DNA of 64,000 nucleotides from Nocardia miyunensis NBRC 108239 (GTDB taxonomy: Bacteria; Actinomycetota; Actinomycetes; Mycobacteriales; Mycobacteriaceae). The stretch covers positions 1 to 64,000 of the forward strand of contig NZ_BDBQ01000052.1 of NCBI RefSeq assembly GCF_001613065.1, read 5' to 3'. The stretch's first letter is position 1. Every line of letters begins with the position of its first letter. Below, in pieces: positions 18,009 to 25,369 of this stretch. The notes under the pieces are model-generated. The model did not search any database. It was not told the origin of the DNA and was given only the letters and a program-made list of their open reading frames with translations. The translations under genes were made by a program, and so were the position numbers.

Positions 18009-18671
18009 TCAGCCGAGGCTGAACGGCTGACCGTAAAGGTTGGTCTTGGCGTACTCGGTTCCGATGATTTCCACCGTCACCACCTGACGCGCCTGCGCGT
18101 ACCCTCCACACCCCTGGATCTCGACCTGCTGATCCTTCAGATCGAAGAAGTACTCACCACTCTTGGTCATGTCGATCTGGTCGTAGTTGACGAATTTCAC
18201 CTCACCCGGTGCCAACGGCAGCGACAACGACCCCGACAGCGACGGGCTGGTGCTGATGCCCGCAGAGATACCGGCCGACAGACTGCCCAGACTCACCTGG
18301 CAGCCGACCAGGTACCCCACCGACATCGCGGACGAGCCGTGGGTCGAGGAGTTGTTGGTGCCGTCATCGTTCTTCGGACCGTTCCACGGGCCGACCTTGC
18401 CATCGGGCGTCTGCACCTTCGTGGAGATGTGACTCGTCAGCCATGCCACACGGCCGGCACCGTTGGCCGCAAGCGACGGCGAAATCTTCACGCTGTTGCC
18501 AACGCTGTCGATGGTGACACCCGGGCGATCGATATGCCCGTTCGGAAGCGGGACGAACGTATCCGCATTCGCGGCGCCCGTGGACAACATCCCGATTGCA
18601 GCCGTCGACGCGACGGCAATGCCGACGGCCCGTGCGACCCACGCGTCACCGGCCTTCTGATTTTCCCTCAT
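18009..18671 (-). CDS. MspA-family outer-membrane porin
   Basis: A 220-residue porin with a signal peptide ending in ANADTF and the family blocks DTFVPLPNGH, ISPSLAANG, GYLVGCQVSL, GCGGYAQARQ and a terminal LYGQPFSLG. It has a loop of about 15 residues rich in Asn/Gly/Asp (near residue 95-112) not seen in the shorter paralogue at 19509. It is first in a two-gene porin unit. A perfect GC hairpin lies 28 bases upstream of its start in the presumed leader. Confidence 0.9.
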   Translation of the reverse strand: MRENQKAGDAWVARAVGIAVASTAAIGMLSTGAANADTFVPLPNGHIDRPGVTIDSVGNSVKISPSLAANGAGRVAWLTSHISTKVQTPDGKVGPWNGPKNDDGTNNSSTHGSSAMSVGYLVGCQVSLGSLSAGISAGISTSPSLSGSLSLPLAPGEVKFVNYDQIDMTKSGEYFFDLKDQQVEIQGCGGYAQARQVVTVEIIGTEYAKTNLYGQPFSLG

Positions 18672-18698
18672 CTATTGCCCTCACTGAATTCGATGAAA

Positions 18699-18719
18699 GC
18701 GCCCCGATGACCGGGGCGC
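18699..18719 (-). promoter_or_regulatory. Leader hairpin upstream of the porin pair
   Basis: gcgccccg (18699-18706) and cggggcgc (18712-18719) form a perfect 8-bp stem with a 5-base loop. On the transcribed strand the stem is followed by ctttcatc and then the ribosome site (gaggg) of the porin gene. It could be an attenuator, an mRNA-stabilising leader or an operator palindrome. Confidence 0.45.
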
Positions 18720-19508
18720 CCGTATAACACGCACAAGCCCGCTAAAGGCGTTAGAGGACAGTTGCCGTCATACCGGGCAGAAGCTATACGAAGACAGACG
18801 ACCTGTGTAGAGAAGACTTTCCTTGATTGAAATGACGCTCGATCGCCCGCCGGGCGCATTCAAAAGAGCACTCCGGCCGACGGCGTACCCCATACCGATG
18901 CGCACCTCGATCGGCATTCCCCTCAGCTCGGCATCTCGAATACCACGCCATAGTTCATCGGAATAATTCGTCTCCGATGAATTGCCCCGAATCTCCCCTA
19001 GTCCGCCGCGCCATATGCGATGTCGGAGCCGCTCGACCGGTGGGCACCCGTGTCGTCACCACACCCCTGCGGGGCATCCGGAAACCGGATTCCAGATGCG
19101 AGCACGAAAGCTTCTGAAACGAAAAACCGGCCGACTCCGATACTCTCCGAGACAACGGTCCACCGAGCCGGTCCCGGAAAAAATTACTATCAATACAATC
19201 CGGCTTGCACACCGCTTCGCGCACCGGTTCACTGCCCATCCACAAGGCCCGATCGACATACCGATGCGCGCGAATCCGCACCGCGACATGCGAATACGCG
19301 TGGGCCGGAGCCTCGGACACGATCGGTTCGACACCGATGGCGGCGAATGGGTCCGGTGGCCAGGATCGACCGCCGGCTTCGAAGGCAAACCGACATGCGG
19401 TTATCCCGGAATTTCCAGGTAGCTATCAGCTGGCGCTGACATTCGACTGACAGTGTAACGGCGGTCACTGACCACCCGCCTATTTGCGCGGGCCGATGAA
19501 GGTAGGAA
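18720..19508. other. Long divergent intergenic region between porin pairs
   Basis: About 790 bases without a supportable gene between the start regions of two divergent porin units. Reading frames here lack ribosome sites and coding character. It holds copy 2 of the 31-bp element at 19427-19457. Otherwise nothing specific is recognised; such length suggests several regulator sites or an untranslated RNA. Confidence 0.5.
19427..19457 (+). promoter_or_regulatory. 31-bp element with two CTGACA heptamers, copy 2
   Basis: Near copy of the element at 11571-11601: cagctggcg, then CTGACAT and CTGACAG starting 11 bases apart, then tgta. It lies 82 bases upstream of the porin start at 19509. Conservation in two otherwise unrelated intergenic regions argues for a protein-binding or promoter site. 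Confidence 0.65.
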
Positions 19509-20105
19509 ATGAAACTGACTGATGGCAGCCGCTGGGGTGCCGGAGCCGGGCTATTGGTGGTGTTGTTGAGCGCCGGTACCGCATACGCGGATACCCAGGT
19601 GCCGCTACCGAACGGCGACAGAGCACTGACCACCGCCACGGGCGTTCAGGTGGATCTTTCCCGCACCGGAGAACGCGCGGTGATCTCACCGTCACTGGCG
19701 TCCAATGGATTGTCGCGCACCGCGGCCATGTCCGGCGTCGTGTACGCCACCGTCCACGGCGCCAAATCCGGCACGCTCGCCACGGGCTACGTGATCGGCT
19801 GCCAAGTCGACCTGTCCGGCGGCGTGGGGATCGGCGGCGATATGTACGTGGACACCAGCTCGGCATATCCGGAACTCACCCCGAGCATCAATCTCGTGCC
19901 GGGTGCGGTGAAGGTGGTGAAGTTCGACACGAAGACGCTCGATCCCACCGCCGGCGCGATCGGCGTCACCTACAGCGATCGCGCCGTGCAGGTCAGCGGT
20001 TGCGCCGGATACGCGCAGGCACGCGCGGTGAGCATCCTGACGGTACAGAACGACAAGGGCTCTGCCGAGGTCTCGCTGTACGGCAAGCCGTTCAGCATCG
20101 GATGA
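19509..20105 (+). CDS. MspA-family outer-membrane porin (short form)
   Basis: A 198-residue porin with a signal peptide ending in TAYADT and the blocks DTQVPLPNGD, ISPSLASNGL, GYVIGCQVDL, SGCAGYAQARA and terminal LYGKPFSIG. It is the shortest of the four paralogues and close to the standard length of MspA/NfpA-type subunits. Nocardial NfpA and NfpB act together as a hetero-oligomeric channel, so it may pair with the gene that starts 14 bases downstream. The 31-bp element lies upstream. Confidence 0.92.
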   Translation: MKLTDGSRWGAGAGLLVVLLSAGTAYADTQVPLPNGDRALTTATGVQVDLSRTGERAVISPSLASNGLSRTAAMSGVVYATVHGAKSGTLATGYVIGCQVDLSGGVGIGGDMYVDTSSAYPELTPSINLVPGAVKVVKFDTKTLDPTAGAIGVTYSDRAVQVSGCAGYAQARAVSILTVQNDKGSAEVSLYGKPFSIG

Positions 20106-20119
20106 GGAGGAGACAGACG

Positions 20120-20893
20120 ATGCGGAATGCGCTGGGTACGGCGTTCGTGACGTTGGCAGTTGTGCCGGTACTGGTCACCGGTACCGCGCACGCGGACACT
20201 CAGGTCCCGCTGCCGGACGGTCATGGCCAGCTGAAGACCAAGGACGGTCTGACGGTGAATGTGGATCGGACCGGCGAGCACGCCACGATCTCACCGTCGA
20301 TCGCCTCGAGCCCGCTCTCTCGCAACGCGTGGGTGTCGGGAGTGACCTCGATCCATGTGACCGCACCGGCCGGTGTCAAGGTGTCCGGCGGCCGGATCGA
20401 GACCGGATATCTGGTCGGGTGCCAGGTGGATCTCGGCAAGAAGGTCACTGTCGAGGGCAGCGGCGACAGCGCCGGTCAACCCAAGGACAAAGACAAAGAC
20501 GACGAGGGCGGAGGCGGTGCGCCCCCCGGTGGCGGCGATAGCGGCGGCGGAGGCGGCGGAGGCGGGGGCGGCGGCGGGGGCGGCGGAGGCGAGGACGGCC
20601 TGTCGGTCGGCGACGGCGATCTGGGCGTGGGCGTCGACTCCGACGGCAACCTCACACCGTTCAGCGATCCGAGCGTGGGCATCAAGCTCAAGCCGGGCCA
20701 GGTGGCGACGAAACAGGTGCAGATCTTCAACTTCACCGGGCTCGAGGGCACCAACCAGTATGTCGATCACGCGCTGTCCATCGACGGCTGTGCCGGTGCG
20801 GCGGAGGCTCGCTCGTACATCACGGTCTTGGTCCACGACAACGTCATGGACACCACGAAAACCCTGTGGGGCCGGCCGTTCAGCATCGGGTGA
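20120..20893 (+). CDS. MspA-family porin with poly-Gly insert
   Basis: A 257-residue porin. After a signal peptide ending in AHADTQ come VPLPDGH, ISPSIASSPL, GYLVGCQVDL, IDGCAGAAEARS and terminal WGRPFSIG. Between the central strands (about residues 117-165) it carries KDKDKDDEGGGG followed by a run of about 15 glycines and an acidic stretch. In MspA folds this position corresponds to the strand-loop region that lines or caps the pore. The start follows GAGGAGG, 14 bases after the previous porin stop. It likely forms a heteromer with that porin. Confidence 0.9.
   Translation: MRNALGTAFVTLAVVPVLVTGTAHADTQVPLPDGHGQLKTKDGLTVNVDRTGEHATISPSIASSPLSRNAWVSGVTSIHVTAPAGVKVSGGRIETGYLVGCQVDLGKKVTVEGSGDSAGQPKDKDKDDEGGGGAPPGGGDSGGGGGGGGGGGGGGGGEDGLSVGDGDLGVGVDSDGNLTPFSDPSVGIKLKPGQVATKQVQIFNFTGLEGTNQYVDHALSIDGCAGAAEARSYITVLVHDNVMDTTKTLWGRPFSIG
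20533..20590 (+). repeat. Poly-glycine codon tract (GGN)n in a porin gene
   Basis: About fifteen consecutive glycine codons with mixed third bases (ggc, gga, ggg). The mixture argues for selection for glycine over recent slippage, but length polymorphism between strains would still be expected. Confidence 0.85.
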
Positions 20894-21409
20894 AGCAAGA
20901 ACTCATTCCGAATATTCGGCGACCGCCGGCGCTCCGGTAAACCTGAACGAACTTTCATGTTCAACCATTGGAAGAAACGGTTCCACCGGCGACCCGGAAT
21001 GCGATGCTGGATACACCCGGTTGCCGGGGCGGCAGTATCGAGCGATCCCCACGTATCACGAGATTTCCGCAGATCTTTCGTGAGCGCGCTCTGCCGTCCC
21101 CCGCAGGACGAGCCGGGCAGTCGGTGCTCACCGAGACAAGTGCTCATGTCTCGGTGAGCACCCGGCAGTAGTGCGGGTCGTCTGCTGCCCGCTGAACGAT
21201 CGCCACGACGCATCTGCGACATCCCGAAGCCCTGCGGCCCCTTCCCGATCGGCCGTGCCCATTCGCGCCGAACAGCACCTTCATCGATTCACAGCGTTCT
21301 TTCAAACAGTTCGCATAGTTCGTCGAACCGCGCACTGAAGAGTGGCCCAGGTGCGATAACGCAATCAGAGCGTATCGGCGAATATTTCCTCCCAGAAAGG
21401 GTTTTCACA
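20894..21409. other. 516-base intergenic region after the porin pair
   Basis: No supportable gene. It contains the strong hairpin at 21123-21162. The rest, about 21163-21409, is the upstream region of a tiny hydrophobic peptide frame and shows moderately lower GC near 21290-21400. Confidence 0.5.
21123..21162 (+). terminator. Long perfect hairpin, probable terminator
   Basis: ggtgctcaccgagaca (21123-21138) and tgtctcggtgagcacc (21147-21162) form a perfect 16-bp stem with an 8-base loop. No T-run follows, which fits the I-shaped terminators common in actinobacteria. It lies 230 bases after the last porin gene. A dyad operator or a small RNA hairpin are alternatives. Confidence 0.6.
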
Positions 21410-21526
21410 ATGGGATCTGCAGCAATCGACTTCGGCAGCGCCATTTTTCACGGTGTCATCGGGACGGGTAGCGCCGCCTGGCACGGCCTGCTGGGCACAC
21501 TCTTCTCCGGCTCCGCTGCGCTGTAG
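21410..21526 (+). CDS. Tiny hydrophobic/amphipathic peptide (38 aa)
   Basis: An ATG frame of 38 codons with AGAAAGG nine bases upstream. It begins MGSAAIDFGSAIFHGVIG and ends TLFSGSAAL. It is Gly/Ser/Ala-rich with regularly placed large hydrophobics, no charged tail and no signal peptide. This recalls, only by type, the short PorA/PorH channel peptides of corynebacteria, which are exported without signal peptides. A hairpin at 21628 follows. Location beside four MspA porins makes an envelope role possible. Homology is not established. Confidence 0.5.
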   Translation: MGSAAIDFGSAIFHGVIGTGSAAWHGLLGTLFSGSAAL

Positions 21527-21627
21527 GCTTTTTCTCCTACGCGATCGTCCGGCAGAGTGCTGATCAGCAAGTAACCGCGCCCTCGGGGCCATTCGGTAAC
21601 CGCTGATCGACGCAAGCCGATCGACAG

Positions 21628-21666
21628 GGCCGCTCCCGTCCTTCGCAGGGCGAGAGCGGCCTTGTT
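21628..21666 (+). terminator. Probable terminator after the tiny peptide
   Basis: ggccgctc (21628-21635) and gagcggcc (21654-21661) pair over 8 bp, the loop contains a short ccc/ggg inner pairing, and ttgttc follows. It lies about 100 bases after the peptide stop. Confidence 0.55.
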
Positions 21667-21839
21667 CGCTTCATTGAAAGTAAATGAGCGGTATTGCCGG
21701 AACACTTGTCTCGTCGGAGGTATCGAGTAGCATCACAGGCTCGGGACGTTCCCCTGCACTATCTCCAGGCCGAATCCCTTGTCCGCGAGATGATGTCCCG
21801 ATTGTTCAGAGCCCGTGAGTCCGAGGACGGAGGATCCAG

Positions 21840-22169
21840 ATGACAGCGCACAACAACGCGAATCCCACCCGACGATCCGTACGAAGCTACGTCGCGAGAA
21901 CCGCGATTGCGTGCACACTCCTGGCGGCGCCGATCGCCGCCCCCACGATCGCGTCGGCCGCCCCCGCGGCCCAACCCGGCCAGAACCAGCAGCAGCCCCA
22001 GCAACAGCAGCCGGGCCACAACGACAATCAGAACGGCGGCAACCAGGGCCGGCACGGCTACGCGGTTCCGCAGGGATACCGCGATGACCCGAGCGCGCCC
22101 GGATGGCCGCTCGGTGGCCAGCCGCCGACGTGGTGGTGGCAGGCGCTGCGGGCCTTCGGACTCGCCTGA
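21840..22169 (+). CDS. Secreted Gln/Asn-rich small protein
   Basis: A 109-residue protein with a signal peptide (residues 1-40: RRSVRSYVARTAIACTLLAAPIAAPTIASA), a Q/P/N-rich segment of about 35 residues (QQQPQQQQPGHNDNQNGGNQ) and a C-terminal PPTWWWQALRAFGLA. GGAGG lies seven bases before the ATG. No domain is recognised. It is convergent with the minus-strand RibB-like operon. Likely exported; function unknown. Confidence 0.65.
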   Translation: MTAHNNANPTRRSVRSYVARTAIACTLLAAPIAAPTIASAAPAAQPGQNQQQPQQQQPGHNDNQNGGNQGRHGYAVPQGYRDDPSAPGWPLGGQPPTWWWQALRAFGLA

Positions 22170-22230
22170 GCCTTCGCGTGCGTGGGCTGCTGGCCGTCTC
22201 CACCCGGTCCGCGCCCGGCGAACACTCGAG

Positions 22231-22794
22231 TCAGCTTGCGGGGTACCGGTATCCGGTGCGGCCGGTCACCCTGAGCGCGGTCTCCGTACTCCGCAGCGGC
22301 AGCACGGACAGTCCGTGCGCGGCCGCGAACTCGCGCCATCCACCCCGGTCGGCCATGCGTGCGGGATCGCGCGAGGACACGAGTGTGCCGAGCGCGCCCA
22401 TCGGGTGGACACCGGCGCGGCGCATCAGGTTCACCACGGCGTCGGCGAGGCCGCCGGTGCCGTGTGCGCGCACCGGAACGACATGGCCGGGTCTGGTGAA
22501 ATCGGTTGGGCCGCTGTGTGGATCGGCCATCGTGCGGATGGTGCGGGCGCGATCGGCGGCGCCGAGCGCGACCTCCACGAAGCCGGAGGTGTGCCGGATC
22601 AGGAATGCCAGCGCGGCGGTGGTGGCGAACTGCGCTGGCAGCACCAGATGTCCCTCGCCGGTGCACGAATCGGCGAGCAGGACGACACGTCCGGCCGCGA
22701 GGTCGGTGAGTGCCCGCGGGCCTGCGGCATGAAGTCGGCGAACAAGGTCCAGGCGACCAGTATCGTTGTGCGCGAAGGTTTCCCGATCGTTCAT
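22231..22794 (-). CDS. Degenerate RibB-like (DHBP synthase fold) protein
   Basis: A 187-residue protein that aligns with 3,4-dihydroxy-2-butanone-4-phosphate synthase (usually about 210 residues): AGRVVLLADS, an IRHTSGFVEVAL strand, RPGHVVPVRAHG and RRAGVHPMGALGTLVS match in order. However the catalytic DDEDRENEGD loop reads ADSCTGEGHL, the SAADR-T substrate loop is missing and the GGHTEA motif reads GTGGLADA. Metal-binding and catalytic residues are therefore lost. It is unlikely to make riboflavin precursor and may have a binding or new role. It is last in a minus-strand operon and its start overlaps the previous stop (ATGA). Confidence 0.7.
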   Translation of the reverse strand: MNDRETFAHNDTGRLDLVRRLHAAGPRALTDLAAGRVVLLADSCTGEGHLVLPAQFATTAALAFLIRHTSGFVEVALGAADRARTIRTMADPHSGPTDFTRPGHVVPVRAHGTGGLADAVVNLMRRAGVHPMGALGTLVSSRDPARMADRGGWREFAAAHGLSVLPLRSTETALRVTGRTGYRYPAS

Positions 22795-23219
22795 CGGTCG
22801 TCTCCCTTCGTCGGGGCGAATGCGCCGCGCAGTGCGCCGGTGATCTGGTCGGCCACGTCCTCGGCGGTGAATTCCGCGACGGCATCGGCGATGACGTTCG
22901 GGGCGGTGCGATTGTCTCGGTAGGTTGCGGCGAGCACCGCGGATACGGCGGCGCGGCGCTGTCGTAGGGTGTCGACGCCTGGCGGGTCCTCGTGTGGCGG
23001 TAAGCCGAGGGTGCGGGCCAGGTTTTCGGTGCGGGCGCATATGGTGGCGAGATGTTCTGCGTCCCAGTCGATTCGGCCGGTGAGATTGTCCAGTTGTTCG
23101 AGTACGGCGGCTAGTTCCAGGCGGGCCGGGCCGTCCGGCAGGTCGGACAGCACTCGCCGGTGCAGGGTTTCGGCGACGGTGGTGAGTATTTGCGTGAGAT
23201 CGGTCGAGTAGCCGGTCAT
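22791..23219 (-). CDS. Small protein in kinase operon, DUF6285-like
   Basis: A 142-residue, mostly helical, soluble protein (residues 8-60: ILTTVAETLHRRVLSDLPDG, then LELAAVLEQLDNLTGRIDWD). The arrangement after an aminoglycoside-phosphotransferase-like gene recalls the DUF6285 proteins that accompany such kinases in actinobacterial acyl-CoA operons, but sequence support is weak. It begins one base after the kinase stop and its own stop overlaps the RibB-like start. Function unknown. Confidence 0.6.
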   Translation of the reverse strand: MTGYSTDLTQILTTVAETLHRRVLSDLPDGPARLELAAVLEQLDNLTGRIDWDAEHLATICARTENLARTLGLPPHEDPPGVDTLRQRRAAVSAVLAATYRDNRTAPNVIADAVAEFTAEDVADQITGALRGAFAPTKGDDR

Positions 23220-23220
23220 T

Positions 23221-24252
23221 TCAGTGCCCCCATTCGCGGTCGCGCAGCATGCGGCCGAGCCAGCCGAGGCTGTAGTAGACGCTGTTGGCCATGGTCGCGT
23301 AGCGCAGATCGTCGCGGCCGCCGGTGTTGTAGACCCGCACCGCCTGCAGGCAGCCGATGGCGGTCTTGGTCAGCGACTGCACCGCCCACCAGGTGAGCGT
23401 CGCGGGCTCGGGGCGCCAGCCCGCGGCCGCCTCGTATTCGTCCAGGAATGGTTGCAGCGCAATGAGTTTGCACAGCAGCGGGGAGCGGCCCCGGCTGGTG
23501 CGCTGCGCGAACCAGGCGATGTCTGCGACCGGATCGGAGAAATGGGCGGTCTCCCAGTCCAGGACCGCGGCCAGCTCGCCGTCCCGCACGACCAGGTTGC
23601 CGACCCGGAAGTCGTTGTGCACCAGAGATACTCGTTCCGACACCAGATCGCTGCGATGATCCAGCCAGGCCAGCGCGAGGTCGAGCACCGGGATCCGGAT
23701 ATCCGCGACCTCCTGATAGTTCCGGGTCCAGGCCGCGTTCTCGATCGCACCGGTGCGCGTCGGATCGGGCACCGGCCCCAGGCAGGTCAGGCCGAGCGAG
23801 GCCGGGTCGGCGGCGTGCAGGCGGGCCATCGCGCGAGCCACCTCGCGGCCCAGCCCTTCCCGGCTCGCCGGGTCCGGGACGATCCGGGAAACATTGGCGG
23901 GCAACGGAATTGCCCCGGCCACCTTCTCCATGACGAAGAAACCCCGGGAACGTTCCGGATCGTGAGTGATCACCGCCGGCACCGGCAGTCCGATCGACGC
24001 GGCGGCGGCCAGCAGCGCGACCTCGCGCGCCACGTCGTAGTCGGTGACGATGCCGCTGGATGGCCTGCGCTTGACCGCGTACTCGGCCGAACCGGGCCCG
24101 GCCGGGCCGACCCACTTCGCGCCGACCAGATAGGTCTCCCAGGAGTTCCCCTCGCCGCGCCGGTCCACCTCGGTCAGCCGAAGTGTGCCCGAGGCGGCCA
24201 GGGCCGCGTCCAGCGCCGCGGTCAGATCGTCCAGGAAGGTGTCGGCCGTCAT
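23221..24252 (-). CDS. Aminoglycoside-phosphotransferase-like small-molecule kinase
   Basis: A 343-residue APH-fold protein. Key motifs are present: an N-lobe with ETYLVGAKW and YAVKRRP (lysine for ATP), the catalytic loop VHNDFRVGNLVV (Brenner Asp and Asn) near residue 213, and the metal Asp in VLDWETAHFSDP. In actinobacteria such kinases sit in acyl-CoA and lipid-degradation operons and are probably not resistance genes. The start at MTADTFLDD is set by the ATGA overlap with a 31-codon frame upstream. Substrate unknown; it probably phosphorylates a hydroxylated intermediate of the neighbouring pathway. Confidence 0.85.
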   Translation of the reverse strand: MTADTFLDDLTAALDAALAASGTLRLTEVDRRGEGNSWETYLVGAKWVGPAGPGSAEYAVKRRPSSGIVTDYDVAREVALLAAAASIGLPVPAVITHDPERSRGFFVMEKVAGAIPLPANVSRIVPDPASREGLGREVARAMARLHAADPASLGLTCLGPVPDPTRTGAIENAAWTRNYQEVADIRIPVLDLALAWLDHRSDLVSERVSLVHNDFRVGNLVVRDGELAAVLDWETAHFSDPVADIAWFAQRTSRGRSPLLCKLIALQPFLDEYEAAAGWRPEPATLTWWAVQSLTKTAIGCLQAVRVYNTGGRDDLRYATMANSVYYSLGWLGRMLRDREWGH

Positions 24253-24344
24253 CGGAACAGCTCCGTCTCGGTACCGTCGCCGTCCACCTGGATCAGGCCG
24301 CACGAGGTGCGGAAGGCGGCGTAGCGGTAGACCTCGTGTGGCAT
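24249..24344 (-). CDS. 31-residue coupled small protein
   Basis: Begins MPHEVYRYAAFRTSCG and ends DGTETELFR. GAGAAGGAC precedes the ATG at proper spacing and the stop overlaps the kinase start as ATGA, which are the marks of a real, translated and coupled gene. It lies between the DUF7064-like gene and the kinase. It has one cysteine and no membrane segment. It could be a small subunit or a leader that sets kinase translation. Too short for homology claims by eye. Confidence 0.6.
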   Translation of the reverse strand: MPHEVYRYAAFRTSCGLIQVDGDGTETELFR

Positions 24345-24361
24345 GGCTGTCCTTCTCGTGT

Positions 24362-25345
24362 TCAGGACCGGATCGGGCGCAGGAATTCGGCGATACCCCA
24401 GCCGCCGAGACCGTGCGCGAACTCGACGGTCATCTGTCCCATTCGAAGCGCGCGGTCCTCGGTGCGCTGGGTGACCGGCACGAAGTGCCGGATGGTCCCG
24501 TCCAGGATCAACAGGGGCAATCCCCTGGCACGCACCAATCCGGTGTGCCTGCCCGCGTAGGTGGCCTCGCCCGCGTAGTCGGTGTGCACGGTGTAGTCGG
24601 TGATCGGGTGGAAGCCGCCGTCCGCGGTCACCACGACGCCGCCGGAGGCGCGCACTCCCGACGGCTCGAATTCGCCGTACGCGGTGATCGCGGTGCCGTC
24701 GGCGAGCCAGGCGGCCAGCCACTCCCCGGTATAGGACGCCCATTCGCGCGGGCCCCAGGAATGGTCGCGGAACGATGTCGCACGCTCCAGCGTCCAGGTG
24801 CGCGAGCCCACCCGGATCGTGCCGGTGACGTGCCCGAACTGTTCGTAGTGATCGCTGGCGATGGTGGACGAGCCGGGTGTGCAGTCGCCGTCGTCGTCGG
24901 TGGTGACGAACAGCGGGGTGGAGGCTTCGAACGTCAGCGAGATCTCGCACGGCTCGGACGGCGAGTTCTTCAGCGCCTGCCTGCCGCGGTCGGCGAGCAG
25001 CGCGGGAGTCGCGATCCGGGCGACCGTGTTCCGGTAGATGATCCGCACGGTGCGAGTCGGTTCCTCGGCCACGATCTCGAGGCCCTGGCTCGCGAAGCCA
25101 TCATTGGCATGGCTCGACTCCCGCCCCGCCCGGAACGCGATCGCGCCACCGGGCAGGGTGAGCTGCACCGACGCCTCCGCATACCCGAGCGTGGGCCGGT
25201 TGCCGATGCGGATCAGCCCGCCCAGCTGCGAAACCGGGTCCAGGAAGTTGACGTACATACTCTCGTTGAAGTTCGCGATACCGGCGAAGTCGTGGGTCCG
25301 CTCGGCGTCCGCGCCGTATTGGCAGTTCGTGAACGCTGTGCTCAT
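24362..25345 (-). CDS. DUF7064/CrtC-like lipocalin-fold protein
   Basis: A 327-residue beta-rich protein. The motif TSFRDHSWGPREW near residue 190 is typical of the double-lipocalin proteins related to hydroxyneurosporene synthase (CrtC/AttH) and of DUF7064/7065 proteins that accompany APH-like kinases. The N-terminal half begins NCQYGADAERTHDFAGIANF. Such proteins bind or hydrate lipophilic substrates. It is in operon between the crotonase gene (24-base gap) and the 31-residue protein. Catalysis is not shown. Confidence 0.65.
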   Translation of the reverse strand: MSTAFTNCQYGADAERTHDFAGIANFNESMYVNFLDPVSQLGGLIRIGNRPTLGYAEASVQLTLPGGAIAFRAGRESSHANDGFASQGLEIVAEEPTRTVRIIYRNTVARIATPALLADRGRQALKNSPSEPCEISLTFEASTPLFVTTDDDGDCTPGSSTIASDHYEQFGHVTGTIRVGSRTWTLERATSFRDHSWGPREWASYTGEWLAAWLADGTAITAYGEFEPSGVRASGGVVVTADGGFHPITDYTVHTDYAGEATYAGRHTGLVRARGLPLLILDGTIRHFVPVTQRTEDRALRMGQMTVEFAHGLGGWGIAEFLRPIRS

Positions 25346-25369
25346 GGGCGCTACTTTCGGACGTGCGGG

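Noticed and set aside
18720..19426. Several overlapping plus- and minus-strand open frames of 60-145 codons.
   Set aside because: No ribosome sites, no recognisable domains, and composition typical of random frames in GC-rich sequence.
23221..24252. Aminoglycoside resistance gene.
   Set aside because: The APH-like kinase sits in an acyl-CoA operon and resembles the large catabolic APH group; motifs alone do not indicate drug modification.
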